Positions 29,775-38,630 of a stretch of DNA of 64,000 nt are shown here, one piece after another. The DNA comes from Alicycliphilus denitrificans K601. Its GTDB lineage: Bacteria > Pseudomonadota > Gammaproteobacteria > Burkholderiales > Burkholderiaceae_C. The stretch covers positions 3,551,001 through 3,615,000 of the forward strand of contig NC_015422.1 in the NCBI RefSeq assembly GCF_000204645.1, written 5' to 3'. Within the stretch, counting starts at the first letter, position 1; the number at the start of each line of letters is the position of its first letter. The position numbers and the translations under genes are program-made. The notes below the pieces were generated by a model. The model did not search any database. It was given only the letters and a program-made list of their open reading frames with translations, and was not told the DNA's origin.

Positions 29775-30779
29775 ATGGGTCTCGACAACAACGCCCGCAC
29801 CGCCATCCGCATCGGCATCGTGGGCTACGGCAACCTGGGGCGCGGCGTGGAGGCGGCGGTCGCCAGGAACTCCGACATGGCGGTCGCCGGCATCTACACG
29901 CGCCGCGATCCGGCGCAGATCGAGCCCATGGGCGCGGGCGTGCCGGTGCACGCCATGGACAGCCTGCCCGGCCACAAGGGCGGCATCGACGTGCTGGTCC
30001 TGTGCGGCGGCTCCAAGGACGACCTGCCGCGCCAGAGCCCCGAGCTGGCCGCGCACTTCAGCCTGGTGGACAGCTTCGACACCCATGCGCGCATCCCCGA
30101 GCATTTCGCCGCCGTGGATGCCGCCGCGCAGGCCGGCAGGACCACGGCGCTGATCTCGGCGGGCTGGGACCCGGGCATGTTCTCCATCAACCGCGTGATG
30201 GGCGAGGCCCTGCTGCCCGACGGCGCCACCTACACCTTCTGGGGCAAGGGCCTGAGCCAGGGGCATTCCGATGCCGTGCGCCGCGTTCCCGGCGTGGCCG
30301 GCGGCGTGCAGTACACCATCCCCGTAGACGAGGCCGTGGCCCAGGTGCGCAGCGGCCTGCGCCCGGCGCTCACCACGCGCGAGAAGCACCGGCGCGAATG
30401 CTTCGTGGTGCTGGAGGCGGGCGCCGACGCCAGCGCCGTGCGCAAGACCATCGTCACCATGCCGCACTACTTCGACGAGTACGACACCACGGTGCACTTC
30501 ATCGGCGCCGAGGAGCTGGCGCGCGAGCACGGTGCCATGCCGCACGGCGGCTTCGTGATCCGCAGCGGCAACACCTCGCAGGAGAACAAGCAGGTTATCG
30601 AATACCGCCTGCAGCTGGACAGCAACCCCGAGTTCACCTCCAGCGTGCTCGTGGCCTACGCGCGCGCCGTGCACCGCATGCAGCAGGCGGGCCAATGGGG
30701 CTGCAAGACCGTGTTCGACGTGGCGCCGGGCCTGCTGTCGCCCAGGAGCGCGGCCGAGCTGCGCGCGCAGCTGCTGTAA
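29775..30779 (+). CDS. ddh: meso-Diaminopimelate D-dehydrogenase
   Basis: NADPH enzyme that interconverts tetrahydrodipicolinate and meso-diaminopimelate in one step, bypassing the succinylase route. The 334-residue length fits. The nucleotide-binding motif IGIVGYGNLGRGVEAAV is N-terminal, and SAGWDPGMFSINRV, TFWGKGLSQGHSDA and NTSQENKQVIEYRLQL are characteristic of Ddh. The ATG at 29775 is preferred to a TTG at 29751. Confidence 0.9.
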   Translation: MGLDNNARTAIRIGIVGYGNLGRGVEAAVARNSDMAVAGIYTRRDPAQIEPMGAGVPVHAMDSLPGHKGGIDVLVLCGGSKDDLPRQSPELAAHFSLVDSFDTHARIPEHFAAVDAAAQAGRTTALISAGWDPGMFSINRVMGEALLPDGATYTFWGKGLSQGHSDAVRRVPGVAGGVQYTIPVDEAVAQVRSGLRPALTTREKHRRECFVVLEAGADASAVRKTIVTMPHYFDEYDTTVHFIGAEELAREHGAMPHGGFVIRSGNTSQENKQVIEYRLQLDSNPEFTSSVLVAYARAVHRMQQAGQWGCKTVFDVAPGLLSPRSAAELRAQLL

Positions 30780-30847
30780 CCGCGCCCCGATGTGCGCACC
30801 ATGAGAAAATCGCGGGTTATTCCGTAAGAAACAGGACGACCCGCACC

Positions 30848-31952
30848 ATGGAAGCAGAACACATCAATCAGATCGGCGCCACCCTCGAAGACCTGGCCAA
30901 CCGCACGCAAGAGCTACGGAGGTATCTTTGACTACGATGCCAAGTACGAGCGCCTGCGCACGGTAAACGCATCGCTGGAAGACCCGAACGTCTGGAACGA
31001 CCCCAAGAAGGCCCAGGAACTCGGCAAGGAAAAGAAGCTGCTCGACGGCGTGGTGCTCACGCTGCAGAAGCTGACCGCCGAGCTGGCCGACAACGCCGAG
31101 CTCTACGAGATGAGCCGCGAGGAAGGCGACGAGGCCGGCCTGCTCGCGATCGAGGGCGAGGCCGCCAAGCTGCTGCCGCTGATCGAGGAGCTCGAATTCC
31201 GCCGCATGTTCAGCAAGGAGGCCGACCCGCTGAACTGCTACATCGACATCCAGGCCGGCGCGGGCGGCACCGAGGCCTGCGACTGGGCCGGCATGCTGCT
31301 GCGCCAGTACCTCAAGTACGCCGAGCGCAAGGGCTTCAAGGCCACGGTCGATGAAGAGACGCCCGGCGACGTGGCCGGCATCAAGAGCGCCACCATCCAC
31401 ATCGAGGGCGAATACGCCTACGGCCTGCTGCGCACAGAGACCGGCGTGCACCGCCTGGTGCGCAAGAGCCCGTTCGACAGCTCGGGCGGGCGCCACACCT
31501 CGTTCGCCAGCCTGTTCGTCTACCCCGAGGTGGACGACTCGATCGAGATCAACATCAACCCCGCCGACGTGCGCACCGACACCTACCGCGCCAGCGGTGC
31601 GGGCGGCCAGCACATCAACAAGACCGACTCGGCCGTGCGCCTCACGCACATCCCCACGGGCATCGTGGTGCAGTGCCAGGACGGGCGCAGCCAGCACTCC
31701 AACCGCGACGTGGCCTGGCAGCGCCTGCGCTCCAAGCTCTACGAGCACGAGATGCAAAAGCGCATGGTGGAGCAGCAGAAGCTCGAGGACACCAAGACCG
31801 ACGTGGGCTGGGGCCACCAGATCCGCTCCTACGTGCTGGACAACAGCCGCATCAAGGACCTGCGCACCAACGTGGAGGTATCGGCCACCCAGAAGGTGCT
31901 GGACGGCGACCTGGACGTATTCATCGAAGCCTCGCTCAAGCAGGGCATATAA
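30848..31952 (+). CDS. prfB: Peptide chain release factor 2, with programmed +1 frameshift
   Basis: Releases peptides at UGA and UAA. Frame 0 runs 27 codons from 30848 to CTT, meets UGA at 30929-30931, and resumes one base later at 30930, giving 367 residues in all. The SPF anticodon-like tripeptide ([12 protein letters not shown]) and the catalytic GGQ ([13 protein letters not shown]) are present. Reading the second frame alone would lose the N-terminal domain. Followed 11 bases later by pepN. Confidence 0.97.
30918..30932 (+). promoter_or_regulatory. prfB recoding site
   Basis: GGAGG acts as an internal Shine-Dalgarno 3 bases before CTT TGA C, the classic slippery stop. Low RF2 lets the ribosome slip +1, so RF2 regulates its own synthesis. 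Confidence 0.95.
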
Positions 31953-31963
31953 GGACAAGCGTG

Positions 31964-34672
31964 ATGAAAGAAGGACACACCAAGGCCACGCAGCGCCTGG
32001 ACTATGCGCCGCCTGCGTACTGGATCGACAGCGTCGAGCTGACGTTCGACCTCGATCCGGCCAAGACCCGCGTCTTGAACAGGATGCGCCTGCGCCGCAA
32101 CCCCGGCGTGGCGCCCCAGCCGCTGCGCCTCGATGGCGAGGAGCTGAACCTGGCGCGCGTCATGGTCAACGGCGCCGGCAGCTCTTTCAAGATGGAGGGC
32201 GACAAGCTGGTGCTGGAGAACCTGCCCGAAGGCAACGACCCCTTCGAGCTGGAGATCTTCACCACCTGCGCCCCCGCCAAGAACACCCAGCTGTCGGGCC
32301 TGTACGTGAGCGGTGACACCTTCTTCACGCAGTGCGAGGCCGAGGGCTTTAGGCGCATCACCTACTTCCTCGACCGCCCCGACGTGATGGCCAGCTACCA
32401 GGTGCTGCTGCGCGCCGACAAGGCCCAGTACCCGGTGCTGCTGTCCAACGGCAACCTGGTGGAGAGCGGCGAGCTCGACGGCGGCCGCCATTTCGCGCGC
32501 TGGGCCGATCCGCACAGGAAGCCCAGCTACCTTTTCGCCCTGGTGGCGGGCAAGCTCGTCGCGCGCGAGCAGCAGATCGTCAGCCGCGCCGGCAAGCCCC
32601 ACCTGCTGCAGGTCTGGGTGCGCCCGGGCGACCTGGGCAAGACCGAGCACGCCATGAACTCGCTCATGGCGGCCATCGCCTGGGACGAGGCGCGCTTCGG
32701 CCTCTCGCTCGACCTGGAGCGCTTCATGATCGTCGCCACCAGCGACTTCAACATGGGCGCCATGGAAAACAAGGGCCTGAACATCTTCAACACCAAGTAC
32801 GTGCTGGCGAGCGAGGCCACCGCCACCGACGTGGACTTCGCCAACATCGAAAGCGTGGTGGGCCACGAGTACTTCCACAACTGGACGGGCAACCGCGTCA
32901 CCTGCCGCGACTGGTTCCAGCTCTCGCTGAAAGAGGGCCTGACGGTGTTCCGCGACCAGGAATTCAGCCAGGACATGGCGGGCAGCCCCTCGGCGCGCGC
33001 CGTCAAGCGCATCGAGGACGTGCGCGTGCTGCGCACCGCCCAGTTCCCCGAGGACGCGGGCCCCATGGCCCACCCCGTGCGCCCCGACAGCTACGTCGAG
33101 ATCAACAACTTCTACACCGTCACCATCTACGAGAAGGGCGCCGAGGTCGTGCGCATGCAGCACAACCTGGTGGGCCGCGAAGGCTTTGCGCGCGGCATGA
33201 AGCTGTACTTCGAGCGCCACGACGGCCATGCCGTGACCTGCGACGACTTCGTGCAGGCCATGGCCGACGCCAACCCCGCCAGCCCCCTGGCCCTGCACCT
33301 GGAGCAGTTCAAGCGCTGGTACTCCCAGGCCGGCACGCCGCACGTCAAGGCTGTGGGCCAGTACGACGCCGACGCGCGCCGCTACACGCTCACGCTGTCG
33401 CAAAGCTGCGCCGCCACGCCGGGCCAGCCGGAGAAGCACCCCTTCGTCATCCCCGTGGCCCTGGGCCTGCTGGGCACCGACGGCCGCGCCCTGCCCCTGC
33501 AGCTCGAAGGCGAGGCCGCGGCAGGCGGCACCGAGCGCACCGTGGTGCTGACCGAGCCGAGCATGACGCTCGCCTTCGTGAACGTGGACAGCCCGCCCGT
33601 GCCCTCGCTGCTGCGCGGTTTCAGCGCCCCGGTGATCCTGGACTGCGAGTATGGCGACGCCGAACTGCTCGCCCTGCTGACGCACGACGGCGACGCCTTC
33701 AACCGCTGGGAGGCCGGCCAGCGCCTGATGCTGCGCATCGCTATCAATGCAATAGCTGACGAGGCAGTCACCACGGACGCTGCGGGCCAGATCCACCAAA
33801 ACATCTTGCCCGCCGCGCTGGCGCAGGCCATGCGCGACGTGCTGCGCCACCCGCAGCTCGACGCCGCGTTCAAGGAGCTGGTGCTCACGCTGCCGTCGGA
33901 GAGCTACATCGCCGAGCAGCTCGGCGTGGTCGATCCCCAGCGCATCCACGCCGTGCGCGAGGCGCTGCGCCAGCAGCTGGCCGTGGCGCTCCAGGCCGAC
34001 TGGGCCTGGGCCTGGGAGGAGCACCACGCCGGCGGCGCCCACCGCCCCGATGCCGTGAGCAGCGGCCGCCGCGCGCTTGCCGGCCTGGCCCTCTCCATGC
34101 TGTGCCTTGCCGCGCGCCAGAGCGGCGACGCGGTATGGCCCGGCAAGACCTACCAGCGCTTCAAGGATGCGGGCAACATGACCGACCGCTTCAACGCGCT
34201 GTCGGCCCTGGTCATGAGCGGCCACGAACTGGCCGCGCCCGCACTGGCGCGCTTTCACGCCATGTTCAAGGACGACGCGCTGGTGCTCGACAAATGGTTC
34301 GCCCTGCAGGCCGGCAGCACCGACCGCGGCGGCAACGTGCTGCCCGCCGTAAAGGCCTTGATGAAGCACCCCGACTTCCACATCAAGAACCCCAACCGCG
34401 CGCGCAGCGTCATCTTCAGCTACTGCAGCGCCAACCCCGGCGCCTTCCACCGCCAGGACGCGGCGGGCTACGTGTTCTGGGCCGACCGCGTGCTCGAACT
34501 CGACGCCCTGAACCCGCAGGTCGCCGCCCGCCTGGCGCGCGCGCTCGACCGCTGGAATAGGCTCGCCGAGCCCTACCGCACGGCCGCGCGCGAGGCCATC
34601 GCCCGCGTGGCCGCCAAGCCCGACCTGTCCAACGACGTGCGCGAAGTCGTCACGCGCGCCCTTGCCGATTGA
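31964..34672 (+). CDS. pepN: Aminopeptidase N
   Basis: Zinc aminopeptidase (M1 family, 902 residues) that trims N-terminal residues in the cytoplasm. The exopeptidase motif GAMEN ([13 protein letters not shown]) and the zinc motif HEYFH in [13 protein letters not shown], with the downstream Glu in [13 protein letters not shown], are intact. An AAGGA overlapping the prfB stop is the ribosome site. A short segment near 33736-33775 weakly resembles the palindromic repeat family. Confidence 0.96.
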   Translation: MKEGHTKATQRLDYAPPAYWIDSVELTFDLDPAKTRVLNRMRLRRNPGVAPQPLRLDGEELNLARVMVNGAGSSFKMEGDKLVLENLPEGNDPFELEIFTTCAPAKNTQLSGLYVSGDTFFTQCEAEGFRRITYFLDRPDVMASYQVLLRADKAQYPVLLSNGNLVESGELDGGRHFARWADPHRKPSYLFALVAGKLVAREQQIVSRAGKPHLLQVWVRPGDLGKTEHAMNSLMAAIAWDEARFGLSLDLERFMIVATSDFNMGAMENKGLNIFNTKYVLASEATATDVDFANIESVVGHEYFHNWTGNRVTCRDWFQLSLKEGLTVFRDQEFSQDMAGSPSARAVKRIEDVRVLRTAQFPEDAGPMAHPVRPDSYVEINNFYTVTIYEKGAEVVRMQHNLVGREGFARGMKLYFERHDGHAVTCDDFVQAMADANPASPLALHLEQFKRWYSQAGTPHVKAVGQYDADARRYTLTLSQSCAATPGQPEKHPFVIPVALGLLGTDGRALPLQLEGEAAAGGTERTVVLTEPSMTLAFVNVDSPPVPSLLRGFSAPVILDCEYGDAELLALLTHDGDAFNRWEAGQRLMLRIAINAIADEAVTTDAAGQIHQNILPAALAQAMRDVLRHPQLDAAFKELVLTLPSESYIAEQLGVVDPQRIHAVREALRQQLAVALQADWAWAWEEHHAGGAHRPDAVSSGRRALAGLALSMLCLAARQSGDAVWPGKTYQRFKDAGNMTDRFNALSALVMSGHELAAPALARFHAMFKDDALVLDKWFALQAGSTDRGGNVLPAVKALMKHPDFHIKNPNRARSVIFSYCSANPGAFHRQDAAGYVFWADRVLELDALNPQVAARLARALDRWNRLAEPYRTAAREAIARVAAKPDLSNDVREVVTRALAD

Positions 34673-34692
34673 TTGAAGGAAAGGATCTATCC

Positions 34693-35700
34693 ATGCCAGA
34701 ACGCATCAGCCTCACCCGCTACCTCGTCGAGCAGCAGCGCGTGCACGGGCACATCCCCTCCGAGCTGCGCCTGCTGCTGGAAGTGGTGGCCCGCGCCTGC
34801 AAGCGCATCGCCCAGGCCGTCAACAAGGGCGAGCTGGGCGAAGTGATGGGCACCGCCGGCACCGAGAACGTGCAGGGCGAAGTCCAGAAGAAGCTCGACA
34901 TCATCGCCAACGAGACCCTGATCGAGGCCAACGAATGGGGCGGCCACCTCGCGGCCATGGCCAGCGAGGAGATGGAAGGCATCTACGTCGTACCCAACCG
35001 CTACCCTCAGGGCGAATACCTGCTGATGTTCGACCCTCTCGACGGCTCCAGCAACATCGACGTGAACGTGAGCATAGGCACCATCTTCAGCGTGCTGAAG
35101 AAGCCCGAAGGCCACCCCGGCGTGCACGACGAGGACTTCCTGCAGCCCGGCCGCTGCCAGGTGGCGGCCGGCTACTGCATCTACGGGCCGCAGACCACGC
35201 TGGTGCTCACCGTGGGTGACGGCGTGGCCATGTTCACGCTGGACCGCGAGCAGGGCTCGTTCGTGCTCATCCGTGAGAACGTGCAGATCCCCGAGGACAC
35301 CAGGGAATTCGCCATCAACATGAGCAACATGCGCCACTGGGACGCGCCCGTGCGCCGCTACATCGACGAGTGCCTCGCCGGCAAGGAAGGCATCCGCGGC
35401 AAGGACTTCAACATGCGCTGGGTCGCCAGCATGGTGGCCGACGTGCACCGCATCCTGAGCCGCGGCGGCATCTTCATGTACCCCTGGGACAAGCGCGAGC
35501 CGAACAAGCCCGGCAAGCTGCGCCTGATGTACGAGGCCAACCCCATGGGCTGGCTGGTCGAGCAGGCCGGCGGCGCCGCGACGAACGGGAAACAGCGCAT
35601 CCTCGACATCCAGCCCACCCAGTTGCACGAGCGCGTGAGCGTGATCCTGGGTTCGAAAAACGAGGTCGAACGCGTGACAGGCTACCATAACGGTATATAA
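34693..35700 (+). CDS. fbp: Fructose-1,6-bisphosphatase, class I
   Basis: Gluconeogenic phosphatase of 335 residues. The metal-binding loop [13 protein letters not shown] is diagnostic for class I. AAGGA precedes the ATG at 34693. It stops 11 bases before tRNA-Thr. Gluconeogenesis would be needed for growth on acetone-derived acetoacetate, but no direct link is shown. Confidence 0.96.
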   Translation: MPERISLTRYLVEQQRVHGHIPSELRLLLEVVARACKRIAQAVNKGELGEVMGTAGTENVQGEVQKKLDIIANETLIEANEWGGHLAAMASEEMEGIYVVPNRYPQGEYLLMFDPLDGSSNIDVNVSIGTIFSVLKKPEGHPGVHDEDFLQPGRCQVAAGYCIYGPQTTLVLTVGDGVAMFTLDREQGSFVLIRENVQIPEDTREFAINMSNMRHWDAPVRRYIDECLAGKEGIRGKDFNMRWVASMVADVHRILSRGGIFMYPWDKREPNKPGKLRLMYEANPMGWLVEQAGGAATNGKQRILDIQPTQLHERVSVILGSKNEVERVTGYHNGI

Positions 35701-35711
35701 TCCAAGGCTTC

Positions 35712-35787
35712 GCCGGTGTAGCTCAGTCGGTAGAGCAGCTCATTCGTAATGAGAAGGTCGGGTGTTCGATTCATCTCACCGGCACCA
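35712..35787 (+). tRNA. tRNA-Thr (anticodon CGT)
   Basis: A 76-base cloverleaf including an encoded CCA. GCCGGTG pairs with CACCGGC, the D arm is GCTC/GAGC, the anticodon loop is TTCGTAA, and the T loop is TTCGATT. The element at 35743-45851 is inserted in its 3' half and keeps the tRNA sequence intact. Confidence 0.97.
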
Positions 35788-35793
35788 AATGAA
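35743..35793. repeat. attL: 51-bp direct repeat in the tRNA-Thr 3' end
   Basis: Identical over 51 bases to 45801-45851. It begins in the anticodon loop and runs 6 bases past the CCA end, the usual crossover region for tyrosine integrases that use tRNA genes. Confidence 0.95.
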
Positions 35794-35795
35794 TC

Positions 35796-35826
35796 AAGGG
35801 GTTAGGCTCACGCCTAGCCCCTTTTT
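35796..35826 (+). terminator. Element-borne terminator behind tRNA-Thr
   Basis: GGGGTTAGGC (35798-35807) pairs with GCCTAGCCCC (35812-35821), with one G-U pair, followed by TTTTTCTTTT. It replaces the chromosomal terminator that now lies at 45851. Confidence 0.88.
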
Positions 35827-35846
35827 CTTTTGGCTCGAAAGTCCCG

Positions 35847-35864
35847 TGGTCCAAATATGGTCCA
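35847..35864. promoter_or_regulatory. Candidate integrase arm sites, left end
   Basis: TGGTCCA occurs twice, 11 bp apart (35847-35853 and 35858-35864), 54 bases inside attL. The same pair with the same spacing is at the right end (45652-45669), so these are probably integrase arm-type sites. Confidence 0.6.
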
Positions 35865-36148
35865 TGAATGTTTCTCGAAGCGGCATGAAGCCCGGTTGGG
35901 TGATATGCCCACCGTGGCAAGCCACGGCGGATGTAGTCTAGGAAACTAGTGTTCCCCGAGTGCCCAGAGCAGCTGCAGAACGCGCTTGCAATTCACATGT
36001 TCTGCCCTACTTCCAGAGCTGCAAGAAGCAGCCCCTGCCCCCAATCTCGCGGAGGAGAACGTAGACACTGGCGGTTTCCTGCCCCAAGGTGCCGTTATGG
36101 GCACCCTATCTGCTTGAGCGGAGCATGAGGTGTGAGGCGTGTCGGGGT
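35865..36148. other. Non-coding left end of the element
   Basis: No gene is convincing here. It holds a 7-bp hairpin with a 2-base loop (CCGTGGC/GCCACGG, 35912-35927), an inverted repeat GCAGAAC ... GTTCTGC (35975-36005) and GTGCC/GGCAC near 36090. These may bind excision or regulatory proteins; no function can be assigned. Confidence 0.4.
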
Positions 36149-37045
36149 TTAAGCAGCTAGCACGACAGTATCTGGAATGGGCTCCGTGACCTCGTTACCG
36201 AGCACGAAGTCCGCTGCCTTCTGCGCCATGGACGCAGCGGTGAAGACCAAACGCTTGTCATGGCGCAGGGCTTCCAGCCAGTGGGCGATGTAGCCCGCGT
36301 GCTGAAGCTCGGCATCAATGCCGCAGTGACCGCACAGAAATGCCGCCCCCATCTCGGCAACCAACTCCTCGAAGGCGTAGGCCGTGAGGTGCTGGCGGCT
36401 CTGCATGGGGCGGTTGCAGCGGGAGGCATGGCCTGTCCAGTGCGTCAACTCGTGCAGGGCCACGCCGTAGTAGCCGGTGGCCTGCGGGAACGCGCCGCGC
36501 AGCGGCAACTGGATCACGTCATCGGAAGGTCGGTAAAACGCCTGATCGCCGCCATGGCGAATGACGGCGCCCGAAGCGGCCAGCAGGCGCTCGGCTTCCT
36601 CGACCGGGCTCCAGTCGGGAGCCTGTTCAGGCTGCGCCAGCGTTGGCGGCAAGTCCTCGATCTGATCGGCGTTGAAGACCGTGAACGAGCGCAGCATGGG
36701 CACATCCTTGGCTGCCGGGGCATCGTTGGCGGCGCAGGATCGCCCGGTCTCATCGACTTCCAGCATCTTGAAGAAGACGATGGGTGTGCCGGTTTCGCCC
36801 CGGCGCACGTGGGCGCCCAGCATTCGCGCCTGCTGGTAGGTCAGCCAGCGATTGCGCCGGTAGCCTTCGTGCATGGCGGTCATGTTGAGCAACAGGGTGT
36901 TGATGCCGCGATACAGGCGTCCGGTGCTCAGGTTGGCGGGCATGGCGCCGCCCGGTTCCCGCTTCCACGGAAACTGCCACGGGATGGCGCCAGATTCGAG
37001 GGCGCCGATGATGCGCTCGGTGATGGATTGGTACAGGTCGGTCAT
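36149..37045 (-). CDS. ArdC-like antirestriction / zincin-domain protein (DUF1738)
   Basis: A 298-residue protein. The N-terminal part (about 5-130) is the ArdC/TraC ssDNA-binding region with WKREPGGAMPANLSTGRLYRGIN. The C-terminal part has the metalloprotease motif HELTH at 198-202 with a downstream EELVAEMGAAF that can supply the third zinc ligand. TGGAG precedes the ATG at 37045; an upstream start adds 23 residues with no family similarity. ArdC proteins protect incoming DNA from restriction on plasmids. Here it sits at the tRNA-proximal end, upstream of nothing else. Function is by family only. Confidence 0.83.
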   Translation of the reverse strand: MTDLYQSITERIIGALESGAIPWQFPWKREPGGAMPANLSTGRLYRGINTLLLNMTAMHEGYRRNRWLTYQQARMLGAHVRRGETGTPIVFFKMLEVDETGRSCAANDAPAAKDVPMLRSFTVFNADQIEDLPPTLAQPEQAPDWSPVEEAERLLAASGAVIRHGGDQAFYRPSDDVIQLPLRGAFPQATGYYGVALHELTHWTGHASRCNRPMQSRQHLTAYAFEELVAEMGAAFLCGHCGIDAELQHAGYIAHWLEALRHDKRLVFTAASMAQKAADFVLGNEVTEPIPDTVVLAA

Positions 37046-37125
37046 GGTGATGCTCCAGAAACGACGAAGCCCGCACGTGGCGGGCTCCGATGGGTGAGGA
37101 CAAGGGGAAATCAACTACGCCGGGG

Positions 37126-37401
37126 TTACACATGCAGGCGAAGCAGACCGGGCGTGTACTGGCCGCGCTTGATGTAGCCGAAGCAACGCTTGGCGATGGT
37201 GGTGCCTGCGCTGGTCAGCAGACCGGCAAAGGTGGCCGCCATGACACCGGAGAAGCTACCCCAGTGGATGGCAAGCGTCAGCATCGTGACGCCGATGTCC
37301 AGCCACACGTCATGGCCGAGCATGCGCAGCATGGTGCGCCGCCCGAGTTTGATGAAGATGAAGACGAGACCGAGAAAGATGGCGAAGCCGGTTGCGAACA
37401 T
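37126..37401 (-). CDS. Small membrane protein of unknown function
   Basis: A 91-residue protein with hydrophobic segments at about 2-19 (ATGFAIFLGLVFIFI) and 33-63 (VWLDIGVTMLTLAIHW, then a glycine/alanine stretch), and a basic C-terminus. GGGAG precedes the ATG at 37401. It lies 80 bases upstream of the ArdC-like gene on the same strand. I do not recognise the family; a partner of ArdC or an unrelated cargo gene are both possible. Confidence 0.6.
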   Translation of the reverse strand: MFATGFAIFLGLVFIFIKLGRRTMLRMLGHDVWLDIGVTMLTLAIHWGSFSGVMAATFAGLLTSAGTTIAKRCFGYIKRGQYTPGLLRLHV

Positions 37402-37580
37402 GGTGAGAACTCCCGAAGTGGAAAGTACATGCCAACCCGGATGAGCTGGCGCGGGGCGAGTGGATCGGTCGGGCGCGGTGGCCTTGCGATCCTCACGAAG
37501 TTGCCGAGGCAATTCGTAATGAACTCACGAGCCGACAGGCACGCGTGCGAAGCGCGCGGCTTCTGGGAATGATGGAAATG
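37402..37580. other. Intergenic stretch between membrane-protein gene and terminator
   Basis: Probably the promoter region of the leftward membrane-protein/ArdC pair. Small open frames cross it on both strands but none has a ribosome site or recognisable product. ATTCGTAATGA at 37512-37522 matches 11 bases of the att core, probably by chance. Confidence 0.3.
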
Positions 37581-37622
37581 AAAAAGGAGTCTCTTGCATC
37601 AGCTGCGAAGAGACTCCTTTTT
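37581..37622. terminator. Strong bidirectional terminator
   Basis: AAAAAGGAGTCTCTT and AAGAGACTCCTTTTT form a perfect 15-bp stem with a 12-base loop, with A/T runs at both ends. It closes the XRE regulator transcript and insulates it from the membrane-protein/ArdC genes. Confidence 0.93.
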
Positions 37623-37707
37623 GGGTATCAGGAAACCGAAACCGAAACTACCCCGGGCCTTTTGATACCGGCGGGGGGTGTAGCAGGACGCGGTTTCGGA
37701 GGGACTT

Positions 37708-38061
37708 CTATGCGCTGCGCAGATGGTCGCAGGTGCGCTTGACCAGATCGACTACGAAGGATCGGTGAGGCTCATCCAACTCGGCAAGCCACGCTGCAAT
37801 TTTGGTGGCCTGATCGTCCGGCTGAGCGGATGTCTCGGCCAACAACTCGCCGATGCGCACGCGCAGGCAATGGCTGATTTTTTCGAGTGTCTGTAGGGAT
37901 GGCGTAGTCGCGCCGCGTTCGACACGGCTGATGGTTTCTGGCTCGACACCAATGCGCTCGGCCAGATCGGCCTGAGTCCATTCCTTGGTCTTGCGCAGTG
38001 TGGCGATCTGGGTGCCGAGGCGCTGCGCCAACGGCTTGCCCGGATGCTTCTTCTTGACCAT
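37708..38061 (-). CDS. XRE-family transcriptional regulator
   Basis: A 117-residue DNA-binding protein with an XRE helix-turn-helix at about residues 12-65 (LGTQIATLRKTKEWTQADLAERIGVEPETISRVERGA) followed by a short helical tail. Neither the ATG at 38061 nor a TTG at 38082 has a ribosome site, and the ATG lies inside the operator palindrome, so it may be translated from a leaderless or short-leader message. It faces the divergent gene at 38155. Probably the element's master repressor; this is inferred. Confidence 0.85.
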   Translation of the reverse strand: MVKKKHPGKPLAQRLGTQIATLRKTKEWTQADLAERIGVEPETISRVERGATTPSLQTLEKISHCLRVRIGELLAETSAQPDDQATKIAAWLAELDEPHRSFVVDLVKRTCDHLRSA

Positions 38062-38092
38062 ATCTGTTGGGTTTTTTGACAACAGATATGGT
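38057..38092. promoter_or_regulatory. Operator-like inverted repeat over the XRE gene start
   Basis: ACCATATCTGTTG and CAACAGATATGGT form perfect 13-bp arms with a 10-bp spacer. The half-site centres are about two helical turns apart, and the repeat covers the XRE start codon, which suggests autorepression. Confidence 0.7.
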
Positions 38093-38123
38093 TGTTTTTA
38101 CATGACACTTCGACCAGAATCTG

Positions 38124-38144
38124 ATATGTCTAGGTTAGACATAT
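38124..38144. promoter_or_regulatory. Second operator-like palindrome
   Basis: ATATGTCTA and TAGACATAT, spacer GGT, form a 9-bp inverted repeat 11 bases before the gene at 38155. It shares the ATATG core with the neighbouring operator and may be a second site or a distinct regulator's site. Confidence 0.55.
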
Positions 38145-38154
38145 TGAGTTTTCC

Positions 38155-38580
38155 TTGGGAAGAAAAATTGCTATCTGGGCCGCTGGCGTGGCGGTTGTCG
38201 TCGGCGGTGCGTACTTGCTGGATGCCGTGTATCAGAGCCGCGCGGCGCGCGAGGTGCCTGTCGGATCTTCCTTGACGCCGAACGACGGCTGGTACACGCC
38301 ACGGGGCACGGCGCAAAGAACGTTGGATGGGGCGCCGATGTCGGAGTGCGCACCTTCCCAGTTTTCTCCTGCAGAAGCGATGAAACACGCGGCCGATCAG
38401 GGCTGGACGTACCAAGTCGTGGAGGACAAGGGTAGTGAACCGGCTCAGTTCCTGAGCCTGATCTTGCACGAGCCCAATGGCACCAAGCGCAATGTCCTGT
38501 ACTTTCGAGGCAAGAAATTCTGCGAATTTTTCCTGAACGGGCAAGGCGCCAAGGTTCGGGATGTTGAACGCTACAAATAA
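38155..38580 (+). CDS. Membrane-anchored hypothetical protein
   Basis: A 141-residue protein with one N-terminal hydrophobic segment (IAIWAAGVAVVVGGAYLLDA, about residues 5-24) and a soluble remainder. The start is a TTG at 38155; an in-frame TAG at 38131 rules out anything much longer, and no strong ribosome site is seen. It is the first gene of the rightward row and is divergent from the XRE regulator. I do not recognise a family. Confidence 0.55.
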   Translation: MGRKIAIWAAGVAVVVGGAYLLDAVYQSRAAREVPVGSSLTPNDGWYTPRGTAQRTLDGAPMSECAPSQFSPAEAMKHAADQGWTYQVVEDKGSEPAQFLSLILHEPNGTKRNVLYFRGKKFCEFFLNGQGAKVRDVERYK

Positions 38581-38630
38581 ATCATGTGCTGCGCGGGCAA
38601 GGGCCTGCCGGTGCGACATCGAGGGAAAAA

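Noticed and set aside
33736..33775. Palindromic repeat inside pepN
   Set aside because: Only GCTATCAATGCAATAGCTGA resembles the repeat; the paired arm is missing, so it is not annotated as a copy.
37512..37522. Internal copy of the att core (ATTCGTAATGA)
   Set aside because: Only 11 bases match, without the conserved T-arm part of the 51-bp repeat; chance is likely.
37545..37742. 65-codon plus-strand frame over the strong terminator
   Set aside because: It runs through a 15-bp perfect terminator stem, lacks a ribosome site and has no recognisable product.
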